This document shows positions 34,213 through 43,168 of a DNA stretch of 64,000 nt, piece after piece. Position numbers and translations under genes: made by a program. Origin of the DNA: Treponema brennaborense DSM 12168 (GTDB taxonomy: Bacteria; Spirochaetota; Spirochaetia; Treponematales; Treponemataceae); the NCBI RefSeq assembly GCF_000212415.1, contig NC_015500.1, positions 2,170,001-2,234,000 of the forward strand, given 5' to 3'. The notes beneath the pieces are model-generated. The model worked only from the letters and a program-made list of their open reading frames with translations, was not told where the DNA came from and did no database searches. How positions within the stretch are numbered: position 1 is the stretch's first letter; each line of letters begins with the position of its first letter.

Positions 34213-35198
34213 TGAGTAAAAAGAATAAAAATTCACTTATAACAATCGTAGTTCCAATATATAATTCCGAATTGCATATTCATGATTGTATCACATCTAT
34301 ACAGTCCCAATCATACGATAATATTGAAATTATTCTTGTTGATGATGGTTCTCTGGATAAATGTCCAGAGATTTGTGATTTTTACGCTAATAAAGATTCA
34401 AGAATTCATGTAGTTCATAAAAACAACGAGGGATCATATCAGGCTCGAAAAACCGGTTTACAAAATGCATCGGGAGAATACATTGCATTTATTGATAGCG
34501 ATGATTGGATCGCAGTAAACTATATAGAAGAGTTATATAGAACAATTAAGAATAGCGATGCTGATATAGCCAGTTGCGATGCGTTTTTTGTTCATGGCAA
34601 AAAAAAACGAGTGAAAAAAGAAGTTCCTGCAAAAACTGGATTAGATACAATTTATAAGATTCTCGAAGGCTCTCTCGATGGTTACACCTGGTTAAAGTTA
34701 ATACGAACAAATCTTTTAAGGCAAAATAATTTTTTCGATATTGGTAAGATTTCTTTATGGGAAGATATCTTGTTTTCCTTAGAAGCATATTACTTTTCTA
34801 ATAAAATAGCCTATGTTTCAAAGCCTCTATATTATTATCGCTTTAATTATCAATCATTATGTAATCAGTTTTCTATAAAGTCAGCAACAGATATAATCGG
34901 TATCGTATGTAATGTGGAACTTTTTTTAAAATCAAAAAAAATTTTCCATTTATTCGAGAAGAATTTTAATTTTTTAAAAGCTCGAGCAAAAACGCTCATT
35001 TTAATCCAAGTAAGAAAGATGGAACGTAAAAATTTTATTGGTTTATTTCCAGAATCAAACCAGTATATCTACTCTCTATTCACTATTCCTTTTTACAATC
35101 GCTTAGAAGCATATTGTTACTTAAATGGGCTGTCTTTTGTCGGGGATTTATTAAAAGTGTTAAAGAAATTTCTCCACAGGATGAGAGAGAAAATATAG
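34212..35198 (+). CDS. Glycosyltransferase family 2
   Basis: 328 residues. The N-terminal GT-A domain shows ITIVVPIYNSELHIHDCI, IEIILVDDGS, NEGSYQARKTGL and YIAFIDSDDW (DxD motif). The C-terminal half is less conserved. It probably adds one sugar to the repeat unit on a lipid carrier at the inner face of the membrane. The start overlaps the previous stop (TAATG). From here the sequence becomes clearly AT-rich. Confidence 0.88.
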   Translation: MSKKNKNSLITIVVPIYNSELHIHDCITSIQSQSYDNIEIILVDDGSLDKCPEICDFYANKDSRIHVVHKNNEGSYQARKTGLQNASGEYIAFIDSDDWIAVNYIEELYRTIKNSDADIASCDAFFVHGKKKRVKKEVPAKTGLDTIYKILEGSLDGYTWLKLIRTNLLRQNNFFDIGKISLWEDILFSLEAYYFSNKIAYVSKPLYYYRFNYQSLCNQFSIKSATDIIGIVCNVELFLKSKKIFHLFEKNFNFLKARAKTLILIQVRKMERKNFIGLFPESNQYIYSLFTIPFYNRLEAYCYLNGLSFVGDLLKVLKKFLHRMREKI

Positions 35199-36737
35199 AT
35201 GTCCTCTATTACAAATAATCGCCTTATCTTAAAAAATACTCTCATGCTTTATATGCGGCAGATTCTTGTTCTTTTTGTCGGATTATATACTTCTCGTATA
35301 GTATTAAAAGCATTGGGTGTTGTTGATTTCGGCATATTCAACGTTGTGGCTGGAGTGGTTACAATGCTCGGATTTTTGAGTAATGCAATGACAACCGCAT
35401 GTCAGAGGTATTTTTCTTTTGATATTGGTAAAGGAGATGAGCGGCATTTAAAGAATACCTATGATACTAGTTTTGTTATTTACTTGATAATGGCACTGTT
35501 CATCGTAGTCATTTGTGAAACGATAGGTTTATGGTTTGTAAATAACAGACTTGTTATTCCTGCAGAACGTTTGGCAGCAAGTCGTTGTGTTTTGCACCTT
35601 TCGCTGCTTACCTTCGTTATCACTATTATGTCAACACCGTTTACTGCAATCATCACTGCATATGAGGATATGTCAATTTATGCTTGGATGAGCATATTTG
35701 AATGTGCTTTGAAACTGACTCTTGTTTTTCTTATGGCTCATAATACTCGTTTTGACAATATGATTCTGTATGGTATTATTTTTGTTTTCGTAGCACTATG
35801 TAATTTTATAATATATCAAATTGTTTGTATAAAAAAATATGTTGTTTGCAAAATCCGTTTTTTCTGTGACTTTTCACTTATAAAAGAATTGCTTCAATAT
35901 GTTGCATGGAATATGCTTACAGGTATTTCAGGTGCTTTATATAATCAGGGACTGAATATGGTTCTCAACATATTTTGCGGTCCTGTCGTGAATAGTGCAA
36001 GAGCGATTGCTTCTCAGGTGAACGGAGCTGTTACGACTTTTGCCGGTAGATTTTCTTCTGCTTTACAACCTCAGCTGATAAAAAATTATGCAGTAAAAGC
36101 TTATGATGATTTATATGCACAATTATGGCGCGGAATAAAACTTACTTATGCCCTTATGTTCGTATTTCTGTTACCGCTTAGTCTTGAAATCCTGTTTGTG
36201 CTGAAAATATGGCTGAGCACTTACCCGGATTATACACCGATCTTTACGGTATTAACTTTGATTGCGACATGTATAGAGGTTACGACTTATTCTTTAGACA
36301 TACTTGCACAGGCGACAGGAAAAATCCGCTTGTACCAAAGTATTGTGAGTCTGCTTACTTTCTGCAATGTGCCGTTTTCAATTCTTGCCTTATATGCCGG
36401 TTTTCCTCCATATATAATCATATGTATTTATATCATTTGTCTATTTATCTCTATTCTTTTTCGTCTTTTTATGCTTCAAAAATTGGCAGCTAATTTTCTA
36501 ATATCTACTTTCATAAAAAAGGTAGTTTTTCCTTTGGTGTTATTTACTTTACTATCCTTTCCAATTCCGTATGCAGTCCAGAAATTGATTGATATACAAA
36601 TAGTTCAGTTTTTTTCAGTTGTCTGTGCGTCGGTGATTTGGGTCGGAGTTCTTGCTACCTTACTGTTACTAGAAAAAAATGAGCGGGAAAAATTGCTATT
36701 CCTTATAAAACAAAAAATATTCCCCAAAAGGAGCTAA
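35199..36737 (+). CDS. Oligosaccharide flippase (Wzx/MATE-like)
   Basis: 512 residues with about twelve to fourteen membrane helices; the start NNRLILKNTLMLYMRQILVLFVGLYTSRIVLKALG is typical of polysaccharide flippases, as is SNAMTTACQRYFSFDIGKG. It would move lipid-linked repeat units across the inner membrane to the polymerase at 40469. It begins directly after the preceding gene with GAGAGAG as ribosome site. Confidence 0.88.
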   Translation: MSSITNNRLILKNTLMLYMRQILVLFVGLYTSRIVLKALGVVDFGIFNVVAGVVTMLGFLSNAMTTACQRYFSFDIGKGDERHLKNTYDTSFVIYLIMALFIVVICETIGLWFVNNRLVIPAERLAASRCVLHLSLLTFVITIMSTPFTAIITAYEDMSIYAWMSIFECALKLTLVFLMAHNTRFDNMILYGIIFVFVALCNFIIYQIVCIKKYVVCKIRFFCDFSLIKELLQYVAWNMLTGISGALYNQGLNMVLNIFCGPVVNSARAIASQVNGAVTTFAGRFSSALQPQLIKNYAVKAYDDLYAQLWRGIKLTYALMFVFLLPLSLEILFVLKIWLSTYPDYTPIFTVLTLIATCIEVTTYSLDILAQATGKIRLYQSIVSLLTFCNVPFSILALYAGFPPYIIICIYIICLFISILFRLFMLQKLAANFLISTFIKKVVFPLVLFTLLSFPIPYAVQKLIDIQIVQFFSVVCASVIWVGVLATLLLLEKNEREKLLFLIKQKIFPKRS

Positions 36738-36740
36738 GCC

Positions 36741-37694
36741 GTGAATGAAAATGTTGCAATTGTCATACTGAATTACAATACTTTTGAAGATACGGTAGAA
36801 TGTGTGAATTCTATTCGCAAACAGGATTATCCAAAAGATCTTATTCATATTGTTATTGTTGATAATAAGTCTACGGATAATTCAGCAAATTTGTTAAAAA
36901 AAACACTTTCGGGACAAAATATACATTTTTTACAAAGCAAGAAAAACTTGGGTTTTGCCAATGGCAATAATTTAGGAATTTTGTATGCTCGTGAAGTTCT
37001 GCATACAGACTATGTGTATCTGGTAAATAGTGATATAGAATTTTTTGATGAAAATGTACTTTCAGAAACATTTGATGCTGTTGAACCCAATATTGCTGTT
37101 GTTGCTCCTGAAATAATTAACTCAAAAAATGAACCTGCATACCTTTCTCGTTTGACAGTTCCTACGGTTGCAGAGCAGAAAAAAGAATATTTTAAGCGGA
37201 AACTATATTTGACAATTGTGAAGCATAATTTTCTGAATGCAATTTATTCAAAATTCAAGAAAACAAGAAATTTGTATGTTCCACCTGTCTATGATGGAAA
37301 AGCAAGTCGTCAACCAGAAATTTCAAATGATATATGGCTGCCAGGCTGCGGATTTTTATTAACTCCCTACTATTTTAGCCATTACAAAATGCTTTATCCA
37401 TATACATTTATGTATTATGAAGAATCTATACTTTCTGTTTTATGCAGACTGGGGGGGGGGGTAAAATTAAAGTTTTTCAACACATCGCGGCTGCTTCATA
37501 AAGATGGAAAATCAACAGATACGCTTTGCAAGAAGACAGAGCAAGTTTCACTTGCAAAGCTGGAAATGTTTTGTCATGGAAGTAAAATTTTGCTTGATGT
37601 TATGAAACTTTCATATCAGAAAATTCAGAAACGCATAGATAAATATCCGCTTTCTTTAGAAAAGGACTGTTCATTTACAGGAGTTTTAAAATGA
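36741..37694 (+). CDS. Glycosyltransferase family 2 with in-frame poly-G tract (phase-variable, ON)
   Basis: 317 residues from a GTG start with AGGAG upstream. GT-A motifs: VAIVILNYNTFEDTVECV, HIVIVDNKSTDNS, NLGFANGNNLG and YLVNSDIEFF. A run of eleven G (37451-37461) encodes Gly-Gly-Gly within CRLGGGVKLKFF near residue 240. The frame stays open, so this copy is on; a change of one or two G would truncate the protein and remove about 75 C-terminal residues. The stop overlaps the next start by ATGA. Confidence 0.88.
   Translation: MNENVAIVILNYNTFEDTVECVNSIRKQDYPKDLIHIVIVDNKSTDNSANLLKKTLSGQNIHFLQSKKNLGFANGNNLGILYAREVLHTDYVYLVNSDIEFFDENVLSETFDAVEPNIAVVAPEIINSKNEPAYLSRLTVPTVAEQKKEYFKRKLYLTIVKHNFLNAIYSKFKKTRNLYVPPVYDGKASRQPEISNDIWLPGCGFLLTPYYFSHYKMLYPYTFMYYEESILSVLCRLGGGVKLKFFNTSRLLHKDGKSTDTLCKKTEQVSLAKLEMFCHGSKILLDVMKLSYQKIQKRIDKYPLSLEKDCSFTGVLK
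37451..37461 (+). repeat. Poly-G tract (G11) in a glycosyltransferase gene
   Basis: Eleven consecutive G in an otherwise AT-rich gene. Codons through the tract are in frame (CTG GGG GGG GGG GTA). This is the second tract of this kind in the operon. Confidence 0.95.
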
Positions 37695-38548
37695 GAAGAA
37701 CAATAACAGCTCATACGATGGTAAAAAATGAGGACAGATTCATTTGGTTTGCTATCATGTCTGTAATTGATTATGTGGACAAAATGATTATTTTCGATAC
37801 CGGTTCTACGGATAATACTGTCGCAATAATACAGAGTATCATTGGATCAGGCTATGAGGATAAAATTATTTTTGAAGAAAAAGGCGATGTTGACCGCACT
37901 CGACTTGGTGTATTGCGACAGGAAATGCTTGAAAAAACTGAGACTGATTATTTTATGATTTTGGATGGCGATGAAATCTGGTGGAAAGATTCTATCGAAG
38001 AACTCATAGCAATTGCAAATTCAGCAGAAGAACCGTTATTAGTCGCTCAGCATTACATAAATTGTGCAAAGGACATTTTTCATTACCGAAAACCAGGAAG
38101 GGATGTTTTTGCTTTTCTAGATAAAAATGAGGCATCAACAATCCGATTGTATTCAACGAAAATACCCGGCATTCATTGCGGCGGCTATTACGGAATAGAA
38201 GGATTTTTTGACGGCGACAACAATGAAGTTCAGTGCGGTAAATATCAGATTTCATGGCAAAAAGAAAAGTATTTTCATACATCATATATTCAGCGCTCGT
38301 CAAATCAAAACAAAGATTTAAAGGCTTTCTCTCGGATGAGCAAACTTTTTATGTCTTATGATTATAAATTCCCAAAAAACTACAAATTTCCCGAAGTTTT
38401 CTATGAAACTTATCCGGCGCTTGTCTGTTCTCCATTCAAAAGAAATATCTTTTCATTAAGAACATTTGGGTATTTTCTGCTTGATACCCTGCGTTTGCGC
38501 CTGATTATAAATTTATTCAGAAAGAATCAATATCAGGAGGGGAAATAA
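37691..38548 (+). CDS. Glycosyltransferase family 2 (WaaE/SunS-like)
   Basis: 285 residues. ITAHTMVKNEDRFIWFAIMSV, MIIFDTGSTDNTV and YFMILDGDEIWW (the metal-binding D-x-D/E pattern) mark a GT2 enzyme of the type seen in LPS core and peptide glycosylation enzymes. The C-terminal third is basic and may contact the membrane. It overlaps neighbours by ATGA upstream and TAATG downstream. Confidence 0.85.
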   Translation: MRRTITAHTMVKNEDRFIWFAIMSVIDYVDKMIIFDTGSTDNTVAIIQSIIGSGYEDKIIFEEKGDVDRTRLGVLRQEMLEKTETDYFMILDGDEIWWKDSIEELIAIANSAEEPLLVAQHYINCAKDIFHYRKPGRDVFAFLDKNEASTIRLYSTKIPGIHCGGYYGIEGFFDGDNNEVQCGKYQISWQKEKYFHTSYIQRSSNQNKDLKAFSRMSKLFMSYDYKFPKNYKFPEVFYETYPALVCSPFKRNIFSLRTFGYFLLDTLRLRLIINLFRKNQYQEGK

Positions 38549-39738
38549 TGCAGAAAATTTGTTTGGTTACATGCGGCGATTTGCCAGTCCCTGCAGTTCA
38601 GGGAGGGGCTGTTGAAACTCTTTTGCAGCTTCTTGCGGAAGAAAATGAACGGCAACTAAAGTGTGAATTTGTTATTATATCTCGCTTGTATGAAAAGGCT
38701 TTTGAAGAAAGTAAAAAATACAGGCATACACAGTTTTTATATAATCGTGCAGATACGTGGCTTGAGCAAAAATTGCAGTTTATTTCTCGTACTGCAAACA
38801 AATTGTGCAAAATACTTTTTAGAACAGAAATACCGGTTTATTCTGCGTGGTATAAGCGCTCTTATAAACTCGCAGTTGCCTGTAAACCTGATTTTGTTGT
38901 CTTTGAGGGCGGGAATATGCCCGCTTCGTTTTCTGTATTCAATAAAACTTTTACACAGGACAGATTGGCTATTCATTTGCATGGAAATTGGTTTCCGTCA
39001 CCGTTTGTATCCCGTCTGTTTGGTCGTGTTATCAGTGTAAGTAAATTTGTGAATGATGAATATCTTTCTTCCTGTACAAACAAAGATATTAAACCGTTTG
39101 TAGTACTGAATACAGTAAATCAGTCAGCCTTTAGAAGTAAAATCTCGGCAGACGAACGAAACGTGATTCGGCGTAAATACGGATTTACAGATTCTGATTT
39201 TGTCATTGTATTTTGCGGACGGATTTGTGCAGAGAAAGGTGTGCATGAACTGGAAAAAGCCGTATTGAATGCAGAAAAAAATGTAAAGCTTTTGATCATC
39301 GGAAGCCCCCAATATGCAAACGGAACAACGTCATCGTATTTAAAGGAAGCCATGCGCCTTGGTCAGATTGAGGCAGGACGCATTGTTTTTACAGGATTCG
39401 TTCATAATAAAGAGGTATATAAACTTTACAAGTCTTGTGAATGCATGGCTCTTCCCAGTTTATGGGAAGAGCCATGCGCCTTGGTACAGATTGAGAGCAT
39501 GACAGCAGGGATGCCGTTAGTTGTTACCCGTTCAGGCGGTATTCCAGAATATGTAACAGAAAAATGCGCAATAATTTTGGAACGTGATGAACAATTGGTA
39601 TCAAATATGACTGAAACGTTTAATAAACTTTGCCATTCGCCGGAAGATTGTTTGTCAATGTCAAAAGCAAGTCTTGAACGTGCAAGAGAATTTTCATTGG
39701 AACGGTTTTACGCTTCTTTTTTGGAGTGTTTTTCATGA
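38548..39738 (+). CDS. Glycosyltransferase family 4
   Basis: 396 residues with a GT-B fold. The acceptor half starts ICLVTCGDLPVPAVQGGAVETLLQLLAEEN; the donor half holds DFVIVFCGRICAEKGVHELEKAV, VFTGFVHNKEVYKLYKSCECMALPSLWEEPCALVQIESMTAGMPLVVTRSGGIPEYV, with the EPCALVQIE form of the E-x7-E motif. It contains a perfect 14-bp inverted repeat at 39443-39477. It overlaps the next gene by ATGA. Confidence 0.9.
   Translation: MQKICLVTCGDLPVPAVQGGAVETLLQLLAEENERQLKCEFVIISRLYEKAFEESKKYRHTQFLYNRADTWLEQKLQFISRTANKLCKILFRTEIPVYSAWYKRSYKLAVACKPDFVVFEGGNMPASFSVFNKTFTQDRLAIHLHGNWFPSPFVSRLFGRVISVSKFVNDEYLSSCTNKDIKPFVVLNTVNQSAFRSKISADERNVIRRKYGFTDSDFVIVFCGRICAEKGVHELEKAVLNAEKNVKLLIIGSPQYANGTTSSYLKEAMRLGQIEAGRIVFTGFVHNKEVYKLYKSCECMALPSLWEEPCALVQIESMTAGMPLVVTRSGGIPEYVTEKCAIILERDEQLVSNMTETFNKLCHSPEDCLSMSKASLERAREFSLERFYASFLECFS
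39443..39477 (+). repeat. Perfect 14-bp inverted repeat inside a glycosyltransferase gene
   Basis: GCATGGCTCTTCCC (39443-39456) and GGGAAGAGCCATGC (39464-39477) flank a 7-base loop. The right arm runs into GCCATGCGCCTTGGT, also seen about 120 bases upstream in another reading frame (near 39350). No T-run follows. Confidence 0.9.
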
Positions 39739-40469
39739 ATACGTATGTAATAAATCTACCTCGTGATGCAGAACGAAAAAGATATATGCAGAAAATTCTG
39801 CAGGAACAGAACTTCAAAAACGTTGTTTTTGTTGAGGCTGTCTATGGAAAATCTCTTTCTGCGCAAGAAAAAGAACGGCTTTTTGACAGCGCTGCATTTA
39901 CAAAAAAATATGCAAAACTCCCGAATGATGCACAGATTGGCTGCACATTAAGCCATCGAAAATGCTATGAGGAATTTTTACAGTCAGGAGAAAAATCTTG
40001 TCTTATTCTTGAAGATGATATTGCACCAAAGTCAGAAATGATGCCCGTCGTAAAGAAAATACAACAGTTCCTTGAATCTAAAGAAGAACCGGCAATCGTC
40101 TTGCTTTCGGGATGGTTTTGGTATACAAAAAAAGAATTTTTTGCCGGTAATGCACTAGGAAGCCTGTATTCAGGCTTCCTCGCTCATTCATATATGCTGA
40201 ATGCGAGAGGTGCAGAGTTGTTGCTTGCGCAAAAACCGTATTATGTTGCAGATGATTGGTACGAATTTAGAAAAAACTTTGGAATCAAGATGTATGGTCT
40301 GCTGTCTCACATTATAAATCAGCAATGGAATGGAAACTTTAAAAGCAACACGGACAGTCTTTCCATAAAATATGAGAAAGGGTTTATTTGTGCAAAACTT
40401 GCACTGCGTTTTAAAGGTCTTGCTCAAAAAATGCTTGCTTTAATAGGACATTATGAAGGAGTGGAGTGA
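39735..40469 (+). CDS. Glycosyltransferase family 25 (LPS-type)
   Basis: 244 residues starting MNTYVINLPRDAERKRYMQKIL, the standard GT25 N-terminus, with GCTLSHRKCYEEFL and SCLILEDDIA as further family motifs. GT25 enzymes often add galactose to lipooligosaccharides. The start in the ATGA overlap was chosen over an ATG at 39726. A 10-bp perfect hairpin lies at 40157-40180. Confidence 0.9.
   Translation: MNTYVINLPRDAERKRYMQKILQEQNFKNVVFVEAVYGKSLSAQEKERLFDSAAFTKKYAKLPNDAQIGCTLSHRKCYEEFLQSGEKSCLILEDDIAPKSEMMPVVKKIQQFLESKEEPAIVLLSGWFWYTKKEFFAGNALGSLYSGFLAHSYMLNARGAELLLAQKPYYVADDWYEFRKNFGIKMYGLLSHIINQQWNGNFKSNTDSLSIKYEKGFICAKLALRFKGLAQKMLALIGHYEGVE
40157..40180 (+). repeat. Perfect 10-bp inverted repeat inside the GT25 gene
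   Basis: AGGAAGCCTG (40157-40166) and CAGGCTTCCT (40171-40180) with a TATT loop. It is G/C-rich compared with the surrounding sequence. No T-run follows. Confidence 0.9.
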
Positions 40470-41605
40470 TGGAAATATATATATTTGTCTGTATGACATT
40501 GATGATTCCTGCTCTTTTTTCTTATCCAAAGCAGATTTCTTTCAACGTAATGATGTTTCTTTTTATTCCTTTATTTCTTTTATCTGCTATGCGCTATGAC
40601 ATCGGACGTGATTATGATTCCTATATGATAATTTTTAATAATCCGGAGAAAATGCAAGTTCATGAAAAAGGATATATGCTGCTGAATAATTTAGCTATAA
40701 ATTATGATCTCACTTTACAGGCTGTGATTATCATATATGCAATGTTTACTTCGATATTTGCCTTTCTTTTCATTTCAGAGAATTCTAAGAATAAGATACT
40801 TTCCCTATTTATTTTTTATACATATACGCCGTTTTATTTGCAGACTTTGAACACATTACGTCAGGGGCTTGCTATCTATATTTTTATGTATGCTACCCGA
40901 TTTATCCGAGAAAGAAAACTTTTTAAATATTGTTTTTTTATATTAATGGCAGCATTTTTTGCACATAGTTCCGTTTTAGTAACATTACCGTTATATTTTT
41001 TATTGAACAGGAAATACAGGACAACAACAAAAATGGTTTTAGTCGGGATTTTTGTTGGTATGTCAAGCTTGATGCATTTGATTATAAAAGCAACTCCTTA
41101 TGCTGTTTATCTTTTAGGAAGTTCGGGTGAAGGAAGTTTTTCACCTGTATTTATACTTGATGTGCTTTTATGTGTAGTGGTTGTACTTTTTATGGTAAAT
41201 AATCATGAATATATTTTTTATAATATAGCTTTTTTAAGTATTTGCATTTTAAGTATGGGAATTGCATTGAATGATTCTCCTATATTTGTGGTTGTTTCAA
41301 GAATAAATGAGTTCTTTTTGCCTGGTTTGATTATTATGATTCCTTCTTTTATCCATAAGCAAAAAAAATATAAAGAGATAGGATATTATGCCTGCATTTT
41401 ATGCTTTTTTTGCGTATTTTATTTTTCAATACTTATGAATGGTGTAGAGAATCAGCTTGTTCCTTATAAAACATTTTTTGGTGTTTATCATACTGGTATT
41501 TTTTTTGATATTTCTATGATAGTGATTGCGGGCATGTTTTCATTGTTTTTATTAAAAATTACCGATAGTTTGCAGAAAAATAAAATTGGAAACTTTTTTA
41601 TTTGA
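40469..41605 (+). CDS. EpsG-family polysaccharide polymerase (Wzy-like)
   Basis: 378 residues with about ten membrane helices. SAMRYDIGRDYDSYMIIF near residue 35 and QTLNTLRQGLAIYIFMYATRFI with FFAHSSVLVTLPLYF are the EpsG signatures. It would polymerise repeat units on the outer face of the inner membrane. The ATG at 40469 has AGGAG seven bases upstream and is preferred to the GTG directly before it. Confidence 0.88.
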   Translation: MEIYIFVCMTLMIPALFSYPKQISFNVMMFLFIPLFLLSAMRYDIGRDYDSYMIIFNNPEKMQVHEKGYMLLNNLAINYDLTLQAVIIIYAMFTSIFAFLFISENSKNKILSLFIFYTYTPFYLQTLNTLRQGLAIYIFMYATRFIRERKLFKYCFFILMAAFFAHSSVLVTLPLYFLLNRKYRTTTKMVLVGIFVGMSSLMHLIIKATPYAVYLLGSSGEGSFSPVFILDVLLCVVVVLFMVNNHEYIFYNIAFLSICILSMGIALNDSPIFVVVSRINEFFLPGLIIMIPSFIHKQKKYKEIGYYACILCFFCVFYFSILMNGVENQLVPYKTFFGVYHTGIFFDISMIVIAGMFSLFLLKITDSLQKNKIGNFFI

Positions 41606-41626
41606 ATTATTAGGAGCGATTCTTTA

Positions 41627-42733
41627 ATGACCATCCTCTTCATCACCGCTTTTCCACCAAATCAAAAAACTGCCGGGCAGGACTATACTCGCCGGCTTCT
41701 GAATGATTTGACAGAGAAAGGGCATTCCGTTTCTCTTATATACGCAGACTATCCCGGTCATTCAATCGAGCTTGATAACAGAGTAAACGTCATTTCCGTT
41801 ATACACCCGGACTTCAGAAATTGCCTTTTTCATCTTCGGCTTCATCCGTTCTATACACGGCGGTTTAATAGCAAAACGCTTGAATGTATAAAATCACGGT
41901 CTGCGCATTTTGACCTGTTGTATTTTGATTTTTCTCAGATTCACGTTTATTCGCTCTTTGTAAACCATCCGAACAAAGTCCTGATGTGTCACGATGTCAT
42001 CTGTCAAAAATTTAGCAGGAAGGGAAAAGTTCAGCTTCCGTGGATAAAGCGTTGCGAAAAGAAGTTGCTTTCAACTGCAAATAAAATCGTTACGTTCAGT
42101 AAGAAAGATTCCAATGTGATAAAATGTGAATATGGACTTGATTCTGTTCCTGTGAATTTCTATCTGAAAAACGGACAGTTTGATTATTGTTCCTCAAAAA
42201 TAACGATATATGAAAATACGTTCTGTTTTTACGGTGCCTGGAACCGCGCGGAAAATACAGAATGTCTGGAATGGTTCTTTTCTGAAGTGTATCCGAACGT
42301 CAGAGGTAATATTGAGTATGTGGTAATCGGCGGAGGAATGAGTAAGTCATTGAAAAATTGGCTTTGCGCTTATAAAAATGTAAAATGTCTTGGATTTGTT
42401 GATAATCCTGTGGTTGAGATTGCAAAGTGTCAGGCTTTGATTGCTCCGCTTCACAAGGGGGCTGGTGTAAAGGTAAAAGTCATAGATGCTCTTTCCTGCG
42501 GATGTTCTGTCATCGGAACGGATATTGCATTTGAAGGTATTGAGGATAATTCCGAAAACAAACTGTTTTATGTTGCGGATCTGCCGGGAGAGTATGCCGA
42601 TTTATTGAATCAATGGAAAACAGTTTCCGCTGAGAACAAGCAGGCGGTGGCGGATGAATTTTTCTTACGATACAACAAGAATCATTTTACCGATTTAATA
42701 GAATCCAAGAAGAAAGCAGATTCATTATCCTAG
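41627..42733 (+). CDS. Glycosyltransferase family 4
   Basis: 368 residues with a GT-B fold: MTILFITAFPPNQKTAGQDYTRRLLNDLTEKGH at the N-terminus and IAPLHKGAGVKVKVIDALSCGCSVIGTDIAFEGI in the donor domain. It closes the glycan operon, with GGAG ten bases before the ATG. Base composition rises slightly towards the chromosome average in this gene. Confidence 0.87.
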   Translation: MTILFITAFPPNQKTAGQDYTRRLLNDLTEKGHSVSLIYADYPGHSIELDNRVNVISVIHPDFRNCLFHLRLHPFYTRRFNSKTLECIKSRSAHFDLLYFDFSQIHVYSLFVNHPNKVLMCHDVICQKFSRKGKVQLPWIKRCEKKLLSTANKIVTFSKKDSNVIKCEYGLDSVPVNFYLKNGQFDYCSSKITIYENTFCFYGAWNRAENTECLEWFFSEVYPNVRGNIEYVVIGGGMSKSLKNWLCAYKNVKCLGFVDNPVVEIAKCQALIAPLHKGAGVKVKVIDALSCGCSVIGTDIAFEGIEDNSENKLFYVADLPGEYADLLNQWKTVSAENKQAVADEFFLRYNKNHFTDLIESKKKADSLS

Positions 42734-42751
42734 AAATAAGCTTAGAATGTT

Positions 42752-42979
42752 GGCCGTAAGATTTAAGCGTCACGGCCGTAAGGTTTGAGAGCCACGGCCG
42801 TAAGGTTTGAGAGCCACGGCCGTAAGGTTTGAGCGTCAAAACAGTAAGGTTTGAGCGTCAAAACAGTAAGGTTTGAGCGTCAAAACAGTAAGGTTTGAGC
42901 GTCAAAACAGTAAGGTTTGAGCGTCAAAACAGTAGGATTTGAACGTGAAAACAGTAAGGTTTGAACGTGAAAACAGTAC
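42752..42979. repeat. 22-bp tandem repeat array, ten units
   Basis: The core GTAAGGTTTGA recurs at exact 22-base steps, starting at 42756, 42778, 42800, 42822, 42844, 42866, 42888, 42910, 42932 and 42954, with a partial unit at 42976. Two subtypes exist. Units 1-4 join through CACGGCC, giving a CGGCCG palindrome. Units 5-10 join through CGTCAAAACA, giving TTTGA-GCG-TCAAA dyads; the last two are mutated to GAACGTGAAAA. There are no unique spacers, so this is a minisatellite and not a CRISPR array. Confidence 0.97.
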
Positions 42980-43148
42980 GTCGATACAATTTTCCGGCAC
43001 AACGTAATGCGCTTGTCCTTTATTTCCGATTTTAATTGCTTGATTACCTGGTACGTGTCAAAAATACTTTTGTATCCGGTTTTGTCGAGAAGTTTTATAA
43101 TGCGGGTGCCCTGCCGGTTCCGATACGTACTATGCAAAATGACGGGAA
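42980..43148. other. Non-coding stretch between the repeat array and murE
   Basis: I see no credible gene. A minus-strand frame (42880-43137) with residues RNRQGTRIIKLLDKTGYKSIFDTYQVIKQLK runs into the repeats and could be a decayed coding remnant, but it has no ribosome site and no family I recognise. An inverted repeat AGCGTT/AACGCT (43149-43154 with 43163-43168) abuts the murE start. Confidence 0.4.
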
Positions 43149-43168
43149 AGCGTTAAAATAAAAACGCT

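Noticed and set aside
42752-42979. CRISPR array
   Set aside because: The 22-base units are contiguous with no unique spacers, and no cas gene is nearby.
42880-43137. 85-codon minus-strand frame running into the repeat array
   Set aside because: The C-terminal part is just translated repeat (TLLF-type units) and there is no ribosome site; at most a decayed remnant.
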